A stretch of 32,296 nt of DNA from Thermofilum sp. (GTDB taxonomy: Archaea; Thermoproteota; Thermoprotei; Thermofilales; Thermofilaceae): positions 1 to 32,296 of the forward strand of contig JAJHRT010000004.1 of assembly GCA_020833575.1 (NCBI GenBank), in the 5' to 3' direction. The first letter of the stretch is position 1. The number at the start of each line of letters is the position of its first letter. Both the position numbers and the translations under genes were made by a program. The notes beneath the pieces are model-generated. The model was not told the DNA's origin. It did no database searches and worked only from the letters and a program-made list of their open reading frames with translations. Shown here piece by piece: positions 16,331 through 25,711 of this stretch.

Positions 16331-17308
16331 CCCTAGAAGGTAGCACACCGCGTACGTGGCCAGAGAGAAGGTGACAGGCAGTGGTAGCGCCGGCATGTAA
16401 CGCCTATGCCGGAGCATCTGCAGAGTGGCCAGGAAGCCCAGGAGGAGGGCTGCGGAGCATGCGAGCCACCTAGCAGGGGAGAAGCTCGGGGTCACCAGGA
16501 AGACCGGGGAGAGCATTGAGTACACCAGCACATCGCCCATGCCGAGGCTCAAGGGGCCTATGTGCACGACCGCTCCCCGCAGAGGTTCCCTGGAGGGTGC
16601 GCCCGAGCCCGGCTGCCCGCTCACGGTTTCGAGGAACTTCTTCAAGGGGCCTCTGGTGACCGAGTAGGCGTCGTAGGCTGCCAGCGTGATGGACACCGCG
16701 ATCGTGCTCAGCGGCGTGAGCATCGCTGTGAACAGGGGCCCGGCCATCATGCCGTAGAGAAGCAGCAGCACGCTCAGCAGGGTCAGGTTTAGGGGTTTCA
16801 CGACCAGTACTGCCGTGAGGGCTGCCACTGTGAGGGACAGCACGTCCATGAGCGCGTAAAGCTCCTCGCCGCTCACAAGCGCGCTGGCGTAGATCTCCAG
16901 TATACCCCAGTAGGACACGAATATCGCAACTGCCAGCACCAGGTGCAGGATGTCGAGCCGCTTCTTCCGAGCCAGTGCAAGTAGCAGCGCTGCGCCGGCC
17001 AGGACAAGGATCAGGAAGAAGAGACTATTGATGGCTGCACCGAGCGGTGTATCGCCCTCGGCGTAGAAGGCACCAAGGCTGCTCGCAATGCCCGACTGTA
17101 GGACTAGCAGCCCGAGAAGCGCCGAGCCTGACAGCACCAGGAAGACCACCAGCGCCGTTGAAACCACGAACTGGGGTGCATCGAGAGGAAACCCCTCCTC
17201 CCGGCCCAACCCCTCTCCTCTGCCCCCTCCGCTCATATCAGCTACCCCAGGATCGAGCTCATCCCTCGCGCTGGCATGACTCTCATCATCCAGCGAAGTT
17301 TTGCGCAC
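16325..17308 (-). CDS. Presenilin/signal-peptide-peptidase-like intramembrane aspartyl protease (A22)
   Basis: Multi-TM; LAAYDAYSV (YD motif), LGMGDVLVYSML (GxGD), PALPLPV (PAL motif) in the canonical order. Confidence 0.85.
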   Translation of the reverse strand: MRKTSLDDESHASARDELDPGVADMSGGGRGEGLGREEGFPLDAPQFVVSTALVVFLVLSGSALLGLLVLQSGIASSLGAFYAEGDTPLGAAINSLFFLILVLAGAALLLALARKKRLDILHLVLAVAIFVSYWGILEIYASALVSGEELYALMDVLSLTVAALTAVLVVKPLNLTLLSVLLLLYGMMAGPLFTAMLTPLSTIAVSITLAAYDAYSVTRGPLKKFLETVSGQPGSGAPSREPLRGAVVHIGPLSLGMGDVLVYSMLSPVFLVTPSFSPARWLACSAALLLGFLATLQMLRHRRYMPALPLPVTFSLATYAVCYLLGL

Positions 17309-17348
17309 AGCTAATTAAACTCTTCCAGACACTTTTCACAGACGCCGC

Positions 17349-17744
17349 ATGCCTAGCGACGTGAGGGGGCGGCGCAGCAGGGCGTTCAACGTAGAGAGGA
17401 AGCTCGTGAAGATGCTGTCCGCAAATAAGGCGAACCACGTGTTCAGAGTGCCTGTGAGCGGCTCCCGCAGCTTCCCCGACGTCTTCCTGGTGAACAACGT
17501 CAGGGACCTCGTGGTGGCGTTCGAGGTGAAGACCACCCAGGAGAGCAAGGTCAAGGTGAGGCGAGAGCAGGTGTCCAGGCTGTTCTCATTCATCGAGGCG
17601 TTCAAGAAGTACGCGAACCGGGAGGCCGTAGTAGCGGTGTGGTTCTCCAGGGAGGGGAAGTGGGTCTTCAAGCGCCTGGACGGGCTGCTCAGCGAGGACG
17701 TCGTGGTGTCAGCGGACGAGGAGAGCAACTGGTCCCCGCCGTGA
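17349..17744 (+). CDS. hjc: Holliday junction resolvase Hjc
   Basis: GRRSRAFNVERKLVKML, FRVPVSGSRSFPDVFLVN, VAFEVKTTQESKVKVRREQVSRLFSFIEAF. Confidence 0.93.
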   Translation: MPSDVRGRRSRAFNVERKLVKMLSANKANHVFRVPVSGSRSFPDVFLVNNVRDLVVAFEVKTTQESKVKVRREQVSRLFSFIEAFKKYANREAVVAVWFSREGKWVFKRLDGLLSEDVVVSADEESNWSPP

Positions 17745-17798
17745 TCGCACAAGCTTTTAAGCAGACACCCGCATGTCACTGGTTACTTGGGAGGGGCG

Positions 17799-19121
17799 AT
17801 GGGTGAGCGCACCAGGGTCGGTGCGCACAGCCACATACGCGGGCTGGGTGTGCGCGACGGTGAGCCTCTCCCGGTCGCCGACGGCCTTGTGGGGCAGGTA
17901 GAGGCTAGGCGAGCGGCTTGGCTCGTCGTTCAGCTGATCAAGGCTGGTAAGATGGCTGGAAGAGGAGTTCTCCTCGTGGGGCCTCCCGGCACTGGTAAGA
18001 CCGCACTGGCCGTGGCCATAGCGAGAGAGCTGGGGCCTGAGACGCCCTTCATGGCGCTCAGCGGCAGCGAGATCTACTCGGCCGAGGTCAAGAAGACGGA
18101 GGTGCTGATGCAGGCCATGCGTAAGGCCATCGGTGTGAGGATCAGGGAGAGGCGCTGGATCTACGAGGGCGTGGTGGAGAAGCTCGAGGTAATGTACGGT
18201 AGGCACCCGCTGAACCCCTACGCGGAGGTGCCCGTGGGCGGCACAATAACCCTCAAGACTGACCGGGAGACCAGGACGCTGAGGGTGGACTCCAACATCA
18301 TCTACCAGCTCCTGCAGAGGGGGGTCTCCGAGGGCGACGTGATATGGATAGACGAGGAGACGGGTAGGGTCACGCGCGTCGGCAGGGCTAAGGGCTACGC
18401 GAGCGAGTACGACATCTCCCCGAAGGAGCTGGTGGAGGTTCCCAGCGGTCCCATCTACAAGGAGAAGGAGTTCGTGTACACCCTGACCCTCCACGACCTG
18501 GACGAGATGAACGCTCGCAGTGAGAGCCTCCTCTCCATACTCTTCGGCAGCCCTGCTCAGCGGGAGATACCGCCGGACGTCAGAGCCCGGGTGGACAAGC
18601 TGGTGAAGGAGTGGGTGGAGTCGGGGAGGGCCGAGCTGCTGCCCGGCGTCCTCTTCATCGACGACGCGCACATGCTGGACATCGAGGCGTTCAGCTTCCT
18701 GTCGAGGGCTATGGAGAGCGAGCTCAGCCCCATCATCATCCTGGCTACAAACCGCGGCTTCACGAGGATAAGGGGCACGGACGTGGAGGCTCCTCACGGC
18801 ATGCCCCTCGACCTGCTCGACCGGCTGCTGATCATCAAGACCGGCGAGTACACACCTGAAGAGATAAGGGAGATAATAAAGATCCGGGCGCACGAGGAGG
18901 GGGTGGAGCTGGAGGAGGAGGCGCTAAACGAGCTGGTGAGGCTGGGCGTGGAGAGAAGCCTGAGATACGCGGTGCAGCTGCTGGCCCCTGCTAAGATCGT
19001 AGCGGAGAGGCACGGAGGGAAGGTAACAAAGAAGGATGTGGAGTACGTTTCAAGGCTGTTCATAAGCACGAACGAGTCCGCAAGGTACCTGAAGGAGTAC
19101 GAAGACAAGTTCCTGCGCTAA
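17799..19121 (+). CDS. TIP49 (RuvB-like/pontin-reptin) AAA+ ATPase
   Basis: GLVGQVEARRAAWLVVQLIKAGKMAGRGVLLVGPPGTGKTALAVAIARELG, FMALSGSEIYSAEVKKTEVLMQAMRKAIGVRI, LFIDDAHMLDIEAFSFLSRAMESELSPIIILATNRG. Confidence 0.94.
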   Translation: MGERTRVGAHSHIRGLGVRDGEPLPVADGLVGQVEARRAAWLVVQLIKAGKMAGRGVLLVGPPGTGKTALAVAIARELGPETPFMALSGSEIYSAEVKKTEVLMQAMRKAIGVRIRERRWIYEGVVEKLEVMYGRHPLNPYAEVPVGGTITLKTDRETRTLRVDSNIIYQLLQRGVSEGDVIWIDEETGRVTRVGRAKGYASEYDISPKELVEVPSGPIYKEKEFVYTLTLHDLDEMNARSESLLSILFGSPAQREIPPDVRARVDKLVKEWVESGRAELLPGVLFIDDAHMLDIEAFSFLSRAMESELSPIIILATNRGFTRIRGTDVEAPHGMPLDLLDRLLIIKTGEYTPEEIREIIKIRAHEEGVELEEEALNELVRLGVERSLRYAVQLLAPAKIVAERHGGKVTKKDVEYVSRLFISTNESARYLKEYEDKFLR

Positions 19122-19158
19122 GGTAAAAATTAAAAAAATTGGAAAAGAAAAAGAGCGG
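19122..19158 (-). terminator. T-rich terminator (minus sense) downstream of the roadblock gene
   Basis: Minus strand reads CTTTTTCTTTTCCAATTTTTTTAATTTTTACC right after the TAG stop at 19161; striking AT-rich island in GC-rich DNA. Confidence 0.6.
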
Positions 19159-19160
19159 AT

Positions 19161-19466
19161 CTAGCTTAAGTTGAGCTTCTCTAGTAGCTGGGGTAGGTTC
19201 TTCTTCTTAACGAGCACCGCAGCGTAGAGGTCTTCGGAAAGCCTAAGGAGCACTGCCGCCACGCCGTTGCTGCTGGCCACTACCGTGTAGCTGTAGTCCT
19301 CGGAGAGCTCCTGCATGAGGCGCGCGCTGCTGTCTACAACCACGGCGGAGAGCGCTGTGACCGCTAGGTTGTCCTCGCTGTTTACCGGCATGCCTGTGCT
19401 CGAGAGCAGCACTACCCTTTCCACGCCGGGCAGCCTCCTCAACTCCTCGAGGACCTCGACCGCCAT
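19161..19466 (-). CDS. Roadblock/LC7 domain protein
   Basis: 101 aa; LRRLPGVERVVLLSSTGMPVNSEDN...YTVVASSNGVAAVLLRLSEDLYAAVLVKKKNLPQLLEKL. Confidence 0.75.
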   Translation of the reverse strand: MAVEVLEELRRLPGVERVVLLSSTGMPVNSEDNLAVTALSAVVVDSSARLMQELSEDYSYTVVASSNGVAAVLLRLSEDLYAAVLVKKKNLPQLLEKLNLS

Positions 19467-19556
19467 ACCGCTTCACACCTGCGAGCGCTGAGAAGGCGGG
19501 GGCCTTTTTAAGGAATTTAGTTCAATCCGCGCCGCCGGAGCCGTCTCATGAGGGAT

Positions 19557-20006
19557 CTACGGCTGGCGCGAGCTCTCGGCAGATCCCTTAGGGCCTCGAA
19601 AAGCCAGCGCGAGCTCTTTCCTGTAGGCGAGCGCGGTGAGCGCGAGCACGACCTGCCCTAGGTCTAGGAACAGGGGGCTGTTGCCCCCCACAAGGTAGAA
19701 GAGGGGGAGGAGGCGGACAGGTTCTCGGAGGCTTACGAGGTAGAGTGTGAGGTAGTGGTAGGCTGCGAAGGTGACTGCGGAGCCTAGGAAGCTGAGCTTG
19801 AGGTGGTACCTCTTCTCACTGTAGAGCGCACCTGTTACAAGCCAGAGTATGAGCGAGACAACGGCTCCGCGCCAGGGGATGTACCAGTTGAAGGCGAAGG
19901 TGGGTACCTGGTAGGTGCTGAGCAGGCTCTCCAATGGCACTGCGACGAACACTGTGGATATTATCGCCGGGGCCACGATTGCGAGGAAGCTTGTCGAGGA
20001 GCGCAT
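19557..20006 (-). CDS. Multi-TM membrane protein of unknown function
   Basis: 149 aa, about four TM segments; directly downstream of the M50 protease gene on the same strand. Confidence 0.55.
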   Translation of the reverse strand: MRSSTSFLAIVAPAIISTVFVAVPLESLLSTYQVPTFAFNWYIPWRGAVVSLILWLVTGALYSEKRYHLKLSFLGSAVTFAAYHYLTLYLVSLREPVRLLPLFYLVGGNSPLFLDLGQVVLALTALAYRKELALAFRGPKGSAESSRQP

Positions 20007-20019
20007 TCCTCATCCCCCC

Positions 20020-21126
20020 TCACAGAGGGGGTGCCATTGATAAAGCTACGTTGAGCAGCAGCAGAGTGGTCGTGTAGGCGCTCACGCCGGTCACCAGGTT
20101 CTTCCTGCTCTTGGGGCTGAGGGAGCTCAGAGCCGCTGCTAGGAGCCTGCCGCCGTCAAGCGGGTAGATCGGCAGCATGTTTAGCAGGGCAACGCTACCC
20201 GTGAGCACGAGGGACCACCAGAGCGCGCTGTAAAGTGCCTCGTTGCTGAACGCCTGCTCGATGACCACGCCCAGCGCAGGCTTCGTGGGGTCCTCGGGGC
20301 GGCCCGCCAGCCTTAAACACACCTTCACCGACGAGCCGCCTCTGACTACTTCAAGCGTCACGTTGTCCCCTGGCTTGTACCGCGAGAGAGCCCCTGAGAA
20401 CTCTCCCAGCGTCGACACCCTGACCTCGCCCACACCGACTATCAGGTCGCCCGGCTCCAGGATGCCGTGAGCAGGGTAGTTCTCGCGAGTCTCGACGACG
20501 CGTACACCAACGGGCTTCACGAGCAGCTGGGTTGCCAGCAGCAGGAGGAAGAACGTGAGGAGGTTAGCCAGGCTGCCCGCTGAGAGAACCCTGGCCTTGG
20601 TCCTCGCGGGCCTCCTCTCCAGCTCCTCCTCGTCGAGCTCGGCGAAGCCGCCGGGGAAGACCAGCAGGAGGAAGGCTCCCACGGACTTCACCGGTATTGA
20701 CTCGGCGGCTGCAACTAGCGCGTGAGCTAGCTCGTGCGGTACAAGCGCGAGGGCCACCGCAATCATGAAGTAGGGGAGTGCGTCGAGGCCTATCGTCCAG
20801 CCTGGGACCAGCGGCACCACAGGGCTCGCGGCGGGGGAGCGCGCTAGGAGCTGGAGGAGGTTAACGTGCAGGTAAGCGAGCCCGGCCACGCCCAGGATGA
20901 CTCCGGAAACTGCTCCTGCATCCCCGAAGGCGCGCAGCACTCTTGCGTGGCTCGCTCCAACCCGCTGTATTTGCTCGTGGACGCGCCTGCACCTTAGGAC
21001 TACCGCGAGGCCTTCGATCGACAAGCCCAGCCTCTCCGCGAGGGTTTTACGCCTCGAGGCAATGTACCCGAGGCTGTAGACGGCTGCCGCACCTGCCAGC
21101 ACTAGCGCGATTTCAGCGTAGCTCAA
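20020..21126 (-). CDS. Site-2 protease family (M50) intramembrane zinc metalloprotease with PDZ domain
   Basis: LVPHELAHALVAAAE (HExxH), PDZ-like YPAHGILEPGDLIVGVGEVRVSTLGEF, LLNMLPIYPLDGGRLL. Confidence 0.93.
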   Translation of the reverse strand: MSYAEIALVLAGAAAVYSLGYIASRRKTLAERLGLSIEGLAVVLRCRRVHEQIQRVGASHARVLRAFGDAGAVSGVILGVAGLAYLHVNLLQLLARSPAASPVVPLVPGWTIGLDALPYFMIAVALALVPHELAHALVAAAESIPVKSVGAFLLLVFPGGFAELDEEELERRPARTKARVLSAGSLANLLTFFLLLLATQLLVKPVGVRVVETRENYPAHGILEPGDLIVGVGEVRVSTLGEFSGALSRYKPGDNVTLEVVRGGSSVKVCLRLAGRPEDPTKPALGVVIEQAFSNEALYSALWWSLVLTGSVALLNMLPIYPLDGGRLLAAALSSLSPKSRKNLVTGVSAYTTTLLLLNVALSMAPPL

Positions 21127-21805
21127 CCTGACACCCCACTCCAGGAACCTCGAAGTCGAGGGGGAACTTATTATACTTCTCCAGCACCAGGCGCCTCGCC
21201 TCCCACGCCGTGGAGTGTAGGGGGAGGAGGAGCCTCGTGCCGGCTCTCGCGAGCGCCCTCAGGAAGCTCAGGTTGACGAAGTCCCTAGAGCTCAGGCCAA
21301 GTCCTCCGATCACGGCGAAAGGCGCGCCCAGCTGCGAGATTGCGCGGCCGAAAGTCTCGTAGAGCCCGTGGACGCTGCAGCCCACTACTAGAACTTCGCC
21401 AAGCCTGCTCTCCACGAGGAGCGCCTGCTCCGGCCAGGGGTTCAGGGCTAGCAGCAGCCGCACTCCCGGCACCCCTGGGACGCTTCTCAGCAGGAAGCCC
21501 CTTCTCCTAATGGATAGCGGCGGTGGTGGCAGCAGGGCCCTCTTGAGGAGGCCTAGCCGTGCCAGCGCGCCGAGGTGGTGGTAGTGCATCAGGCTGCCGA
21601 CAACAACATCTGGGGCCAGCTTCTCGCCGAGGGCTTCAAGATTCCACCTCAGGATCCTGGCGCTAGGCCCCCCATCGAAGAGGATCTCCCTCGTTGTGGT
21701 CCCGCTGCGCAGGCGGAGCAGTATGGATAGCCCGTGCGCGGTGGCCACTCCCTCCACGGAGGGCATGTCGTCCACGAGAACAGTCAGGGAGACTTCGTCG
21801 TACAC
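21113..21805 (-). CDS. Metallo-beta-lactamase-fold protein related to COG1237-type hydrolases, metal motif degenerate
   Basis: VLVDDMPSVEGVATAHGLSILLRL...ILFDGGPSARILRWNLEALGEKL...GSLMHYHHLGAL in place of SHGHYDHTGG; VVGCSVHGL. Confidence 0.65.
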   Translation of the reverse strand: MYDEVSLTVLVDDMPSVEGVATAHGLSILLRLRSGTTTREILFDGGPSARILRWNLEALGEKLAPDVVVGSLMHYHHLGALARLGLLKRALLPPPPLSIRRRGFLLRSVPGVPGVRLLLALNPWPEQALLVESRLGEVLVVGCSVHGLYETFGRAISQLGAPFAVIGGLGLSSRDFVNLSFLRALARAGTRLLLPLHSTAWEARRLVLEKYNKFPLDFEVPGVGCQVELR

Positions 21806-21817
21806 CGCGTGCGACCG

Positions 21818-21826
21818 GGTTTATAC
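21818..21826 (+). promoter_or_regulatory. TATA box (GTTTATACG) for the helicase gene
   Basis: Centred about 27 nt upstream of GTG 21850, consistent with a leaderless transcript. Confidence 0.55.
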
Positions 21827-21849
21827 GGCGCAGCAGCGATAAAGGTGTT

Positions 21850-24078
21850 GTGGCAGTGGAGCTGCTGGAAGAGCTGAGAAGCGACAGCGGGCACAGGGTT
21901 GTGTACGTCAAGGTGGAGGAGCCCGTCGAGCCGAAGCCGGGGCCCCCTGTCGAGGAGGTTGTGAGGTCGGAGGAGCTCGTCAGGGCTTTGAGGAGAAGGG
22001 GCATCCACCGCCTCTACGAGTTCCAGGCGGAGGCCATACGGCTGATAAGCGAGGGGCGCAACGTCCTGGTGGTCGCGGGGACTGGGAGCGGCAAGACCGA
22101 GGCCTTCCTGGTGCCCGTCCTCGACAGGATGCTGTCAGGCTCCCAGGAGCTCGCTGTGCTCGTGTACCCGACGAAGGCGCTGGCCAGGGACCAGATAGAG
22201 AGGGTTGAGGGTTACACGAGCGAGATCTTCGGCTTCCGCGTGGCGACCTACGACGGCGACACGCCGGAGAAGGAGAGGGAGCTCATCTTCCAGTACCCGC
22301 CCAGGCTGCTGGTGACGAACCCAGACATGCTGCACCTCTCCCTGAGGCAGTCGCAGAGGTTCAGGGACCTGGTGAAGCGCGTGGGGAGCGTGATCCTGGA
22401 CGATGCACACGTGTACAGCGGGGTCTTCGGCTCGCACGTCTATTACGTGCTGAAAAGGCTGCGGAGGGTCATCGAGAGAAGCCCGCAGCTCGTCGCGGCC
22501 ACAGCGACCATCGGGAACCCCCAGGAGTTCGCGTCCAAGCTTCTCGGCGAGGACTCTGCCATCGTCGTCGCAGAGCCCGCGCGCAGGGCTCCCGTCTACC
22601 ACGTCATGCTCGAGCCTACAGCCAGGTCGCGGACAGCAGAGGTCCTAGCGCTCCTGAGGAGGCTCTCCGAGCGGGGGCTGAGAACCCTGGTGTTCGTCGA
22701 CAGCCACAGGCTCGCCGAGAGCCTCTCGATCCTGGCAGCGCGAGAGGGGGTTAGGGCGGCGGTCCACCGGGCAGGTCTCCTGCCCGAGGAGAGGAGAAAG
22801 GTCGAGGAGAGGCTGCGGAAGGGGGAGCTGGACGCAGTCGTCGCCACACCAACCCTTGAGCTCGGCATAGACATCGGCGAGCTGGACGCGGTGATCATGT
22901 ACGGGGTTCCGCCGACCTTCTCGAAGTACCTCCAGAGGGCCGGGAGGGTGGGGCGGAGGAGGAAAGCTGGCTACGTCTTCCTAGTACTCGGGAACGACCC
23001 CATCAGCAGCTACTACGGGAGGCACCCGGAGGAATTCTACGGGCAGAGCCCGGACCCCGTCTTCCTCGAGCCCCGCAACGAGGAGGTTGCGAAGGTGCAC
23101 CTCCTCTCCATGAGCCTCGACTCGCCGCTCAGGCTGGATGAGCTCGACGAGTTCGAGAGAGTGGTTGCGCTCCGCCTGCTGTCCGAGGGGCTGCTGAGGC
23201 AGAGCAGCGGGTACCTGCGGCCGACGAGGAGGGGCGTCGCGTTCCTGCGAGAGCGCGACAACATCAGGGGCGTCGGCGAGCAGGTGAGGATAGTCACGGA
23301 CACGGGCAAGGTGATAGGGTACCGGGAGCTGCCACAGGCTATAAAGGAGCTCTTCCCCGGGGCCGTGTACCTCCACGCCGGCAGGGCCTACCTCTCCGTG
23401 AGGCTGGAGGGGAGGAGGGCTGTGGTGAAGCTCGTCCCCACGAAGGCTCCCCCCGTGGTTACATCCCCGCTCTACTACACGATGCCGTCAGAGGAGGAAG
23501 TGCACGACGAGAGGAGGGTCTACGGCATCCCGGTGCGGTACATAACCCTGACTGTGCAGGACGTGGTTTACGGGTACGTGGTTAAGTCGTTCCCAGAGGG
23601 GCAGGTTATCTCCCAGAGGCTTCTCGAGAGCGAGCTGAGCTACTCCTTTAGGACCAAGGGAATCCTCATCGAGTTCCCGCCGAGGGCGGCGTGGACGGAG
23701 CTGCAGAACGCCGAGGCCTTCCACGCAATAGAGCACGCGCTGATCTACGCTGCACAGATGATCGTGGGAGCCTCGCCCACAGACCTGGGCGGGGTGAGCT
23801 TCCCCTCAGGGCACATATTCATCTACGACGCCTTCCCGGGAGGCTCCGGCGTGTCCGCTAGGCTGTTCGCTGAGCTGGAGAAAGCAATGGCGCGCGCCCT
23901 CGACATAACCTCGAGGTGCACCTGCGAGGACGGGTGCCCCCGCTGCATCTTCTCCCCCTACTGCGGCAACAACAACAAGGTCCTGTCGCGGAGAAGGGCT
24001 GCGGAGGTGCTCGGGGAGGTGATGTCGCTGAGGCTCACGGCTGCTAGAACAGAGCGCTTTGGAAAGCCTATCGTCTAG
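21850..24078 (+). CDS. DEAD/DEAH-box helicase of the MrfA/Hrq1-like class with C-terminal DUF1998-type four-Cys domain
   Basis: GTGSGKTEAFLVPVLDRML, LVYPTKALARDQIERV, ILDDAHVYSGVFGSHVYYVLKRL, ATATIGNPQEFA, LELGIDIGELDAVIMYGVPPTFSKYLQRAGRVGRR, CTCEDGCPRCIFSPYCGNNNKVLS. Track start 21694 rejected. Confidence 0.92.
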   Translation: MAVELLEELRSDSGHRVVYVKVEEPVEPKPGPPVEEVVRSEELVRALRRRGIHRLYEFQAEAIRLISEGRNVLVVAGTGSGKTEAFLVPVLDRMLSGSQELAVLVYPTKALARDQIERVEGYTSEIFGFRVATYDGDTPEKERELIFQYPPRLLVTNPDMLHLSLRQSQRFRDLVKRVGSVILDDAHVYSGVFGSHVYYVLKRLRRVIERSPQLVAATATIGNPQEFASKLLGEDSAIVVAEPARRAPVYHVMLEPTARSRTAEVLALLRRLSERGLRTLVFVDSHRLAESLSILAAREGVRAAVHRAGLLPEERRKVEERLRKGELDAVVATPTLELGIDIGELDAVIMYGVPPTFSKYLQRAGRVGRRRKAGYVFLVLGNDPISSYYGRHPEEFYGQSPDPVFLEPRNEEVAKVHLLSMSLDSPLRLDELDEFERVVALRLLSEGLLRQSSGYLRPTRRGVAFLRERDNIRGVGEQVRIVTDTGKVIGYRELPQAIKELFPGAVYLHAGRAYLSVRLEGRRAVVKLVPTKAPPVVTSPLYYTMPSEEEVHDERRVYGIPVRYITLTVQDVVYGYVVKSFPEGQVISQRLLESELSYSFRTKGILIEFPPRAAWTELQNAEAFHAIEHALIYAAQMIVGASPTDLGGVSFPSGHIFIYDAFPGGSGVSARLFAELEKAMARALDITSRCTCEDGCPRCIFSPYCGNNNKVLSRRRAAEVLGEVMSLRLTAARTERFGKPIV

Positions 24079-24118
24079 CTCGCGAAAAGTACTTGTCCCC
24101 CGCGAGCGCGCGGAGTGA

Positions 24119-25417
<1,299 letters not shown>

Positions 25418-25432
25418 GCGCCGCGCTGGCGG

Positions 25433-25443
25433 TTCTAAAAGAA
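25433..25443. promoter_or_regulatory. Dyad TTCT-AAA-AGAA overlapping the probable feoAB core promoter
   Basis: About 26 nt upstream of the feoA ATG (25466). Confidence 0.35.
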
Positions 25444-25465
25444 TTTAACGCCGTATCGCAGTGCT

Positions 25466-25711
25466 ATGACTGTGGACTATCGTAGGACGACCCTGGAGCT
25501 AGCCCCTCCCGGGTCCCAAGTCAGGGTAGTTGAAATACGGCACCACAGCGGCCAGGCAAGGAGGCTGATGGAGCTCGGGGTAGTGCCGGGAGCTGTAGTA
25601 AGGGTTGTCAGCAACTCAGCAGGGCCCGTCGTCATCGAGGCGGGCTCGGCGCGCTTCGCCATAGGGAGGGGGTTGGCCAGGAAGATCGTCGTCGAGGTGG
25701 TTGAGCAGTGA
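25466..25711 (+). CDS. feoA: FeoA-domain protein
   Basis: TLELAPPGSQVRVVEIRHHSGQARRLMELGVVPGAVVRVVSNSAGPVVIEAGSARFAIGRGLARKIVVE. Confidence 0.92.
   Translation: MTVDYRRTTLELAPPGSQVRVVEIRHHSGQARRLMELGVVPGAVVRVVSNSAGPVVIEAGSARFAIGRGLARKIVVEVVEQ

Noticed and set aside
17757-18893. 378-aa minus-strand ORF
   Set aside because: Antisense to TIP49, low-complexity mirror composition.
24079-24106. CTCGCG...CGCGAG inverted repeat between helicase and asnS
   Set aside because: Six-base GC-only arms in GC-rich DNA; weak terminator candidate at most.
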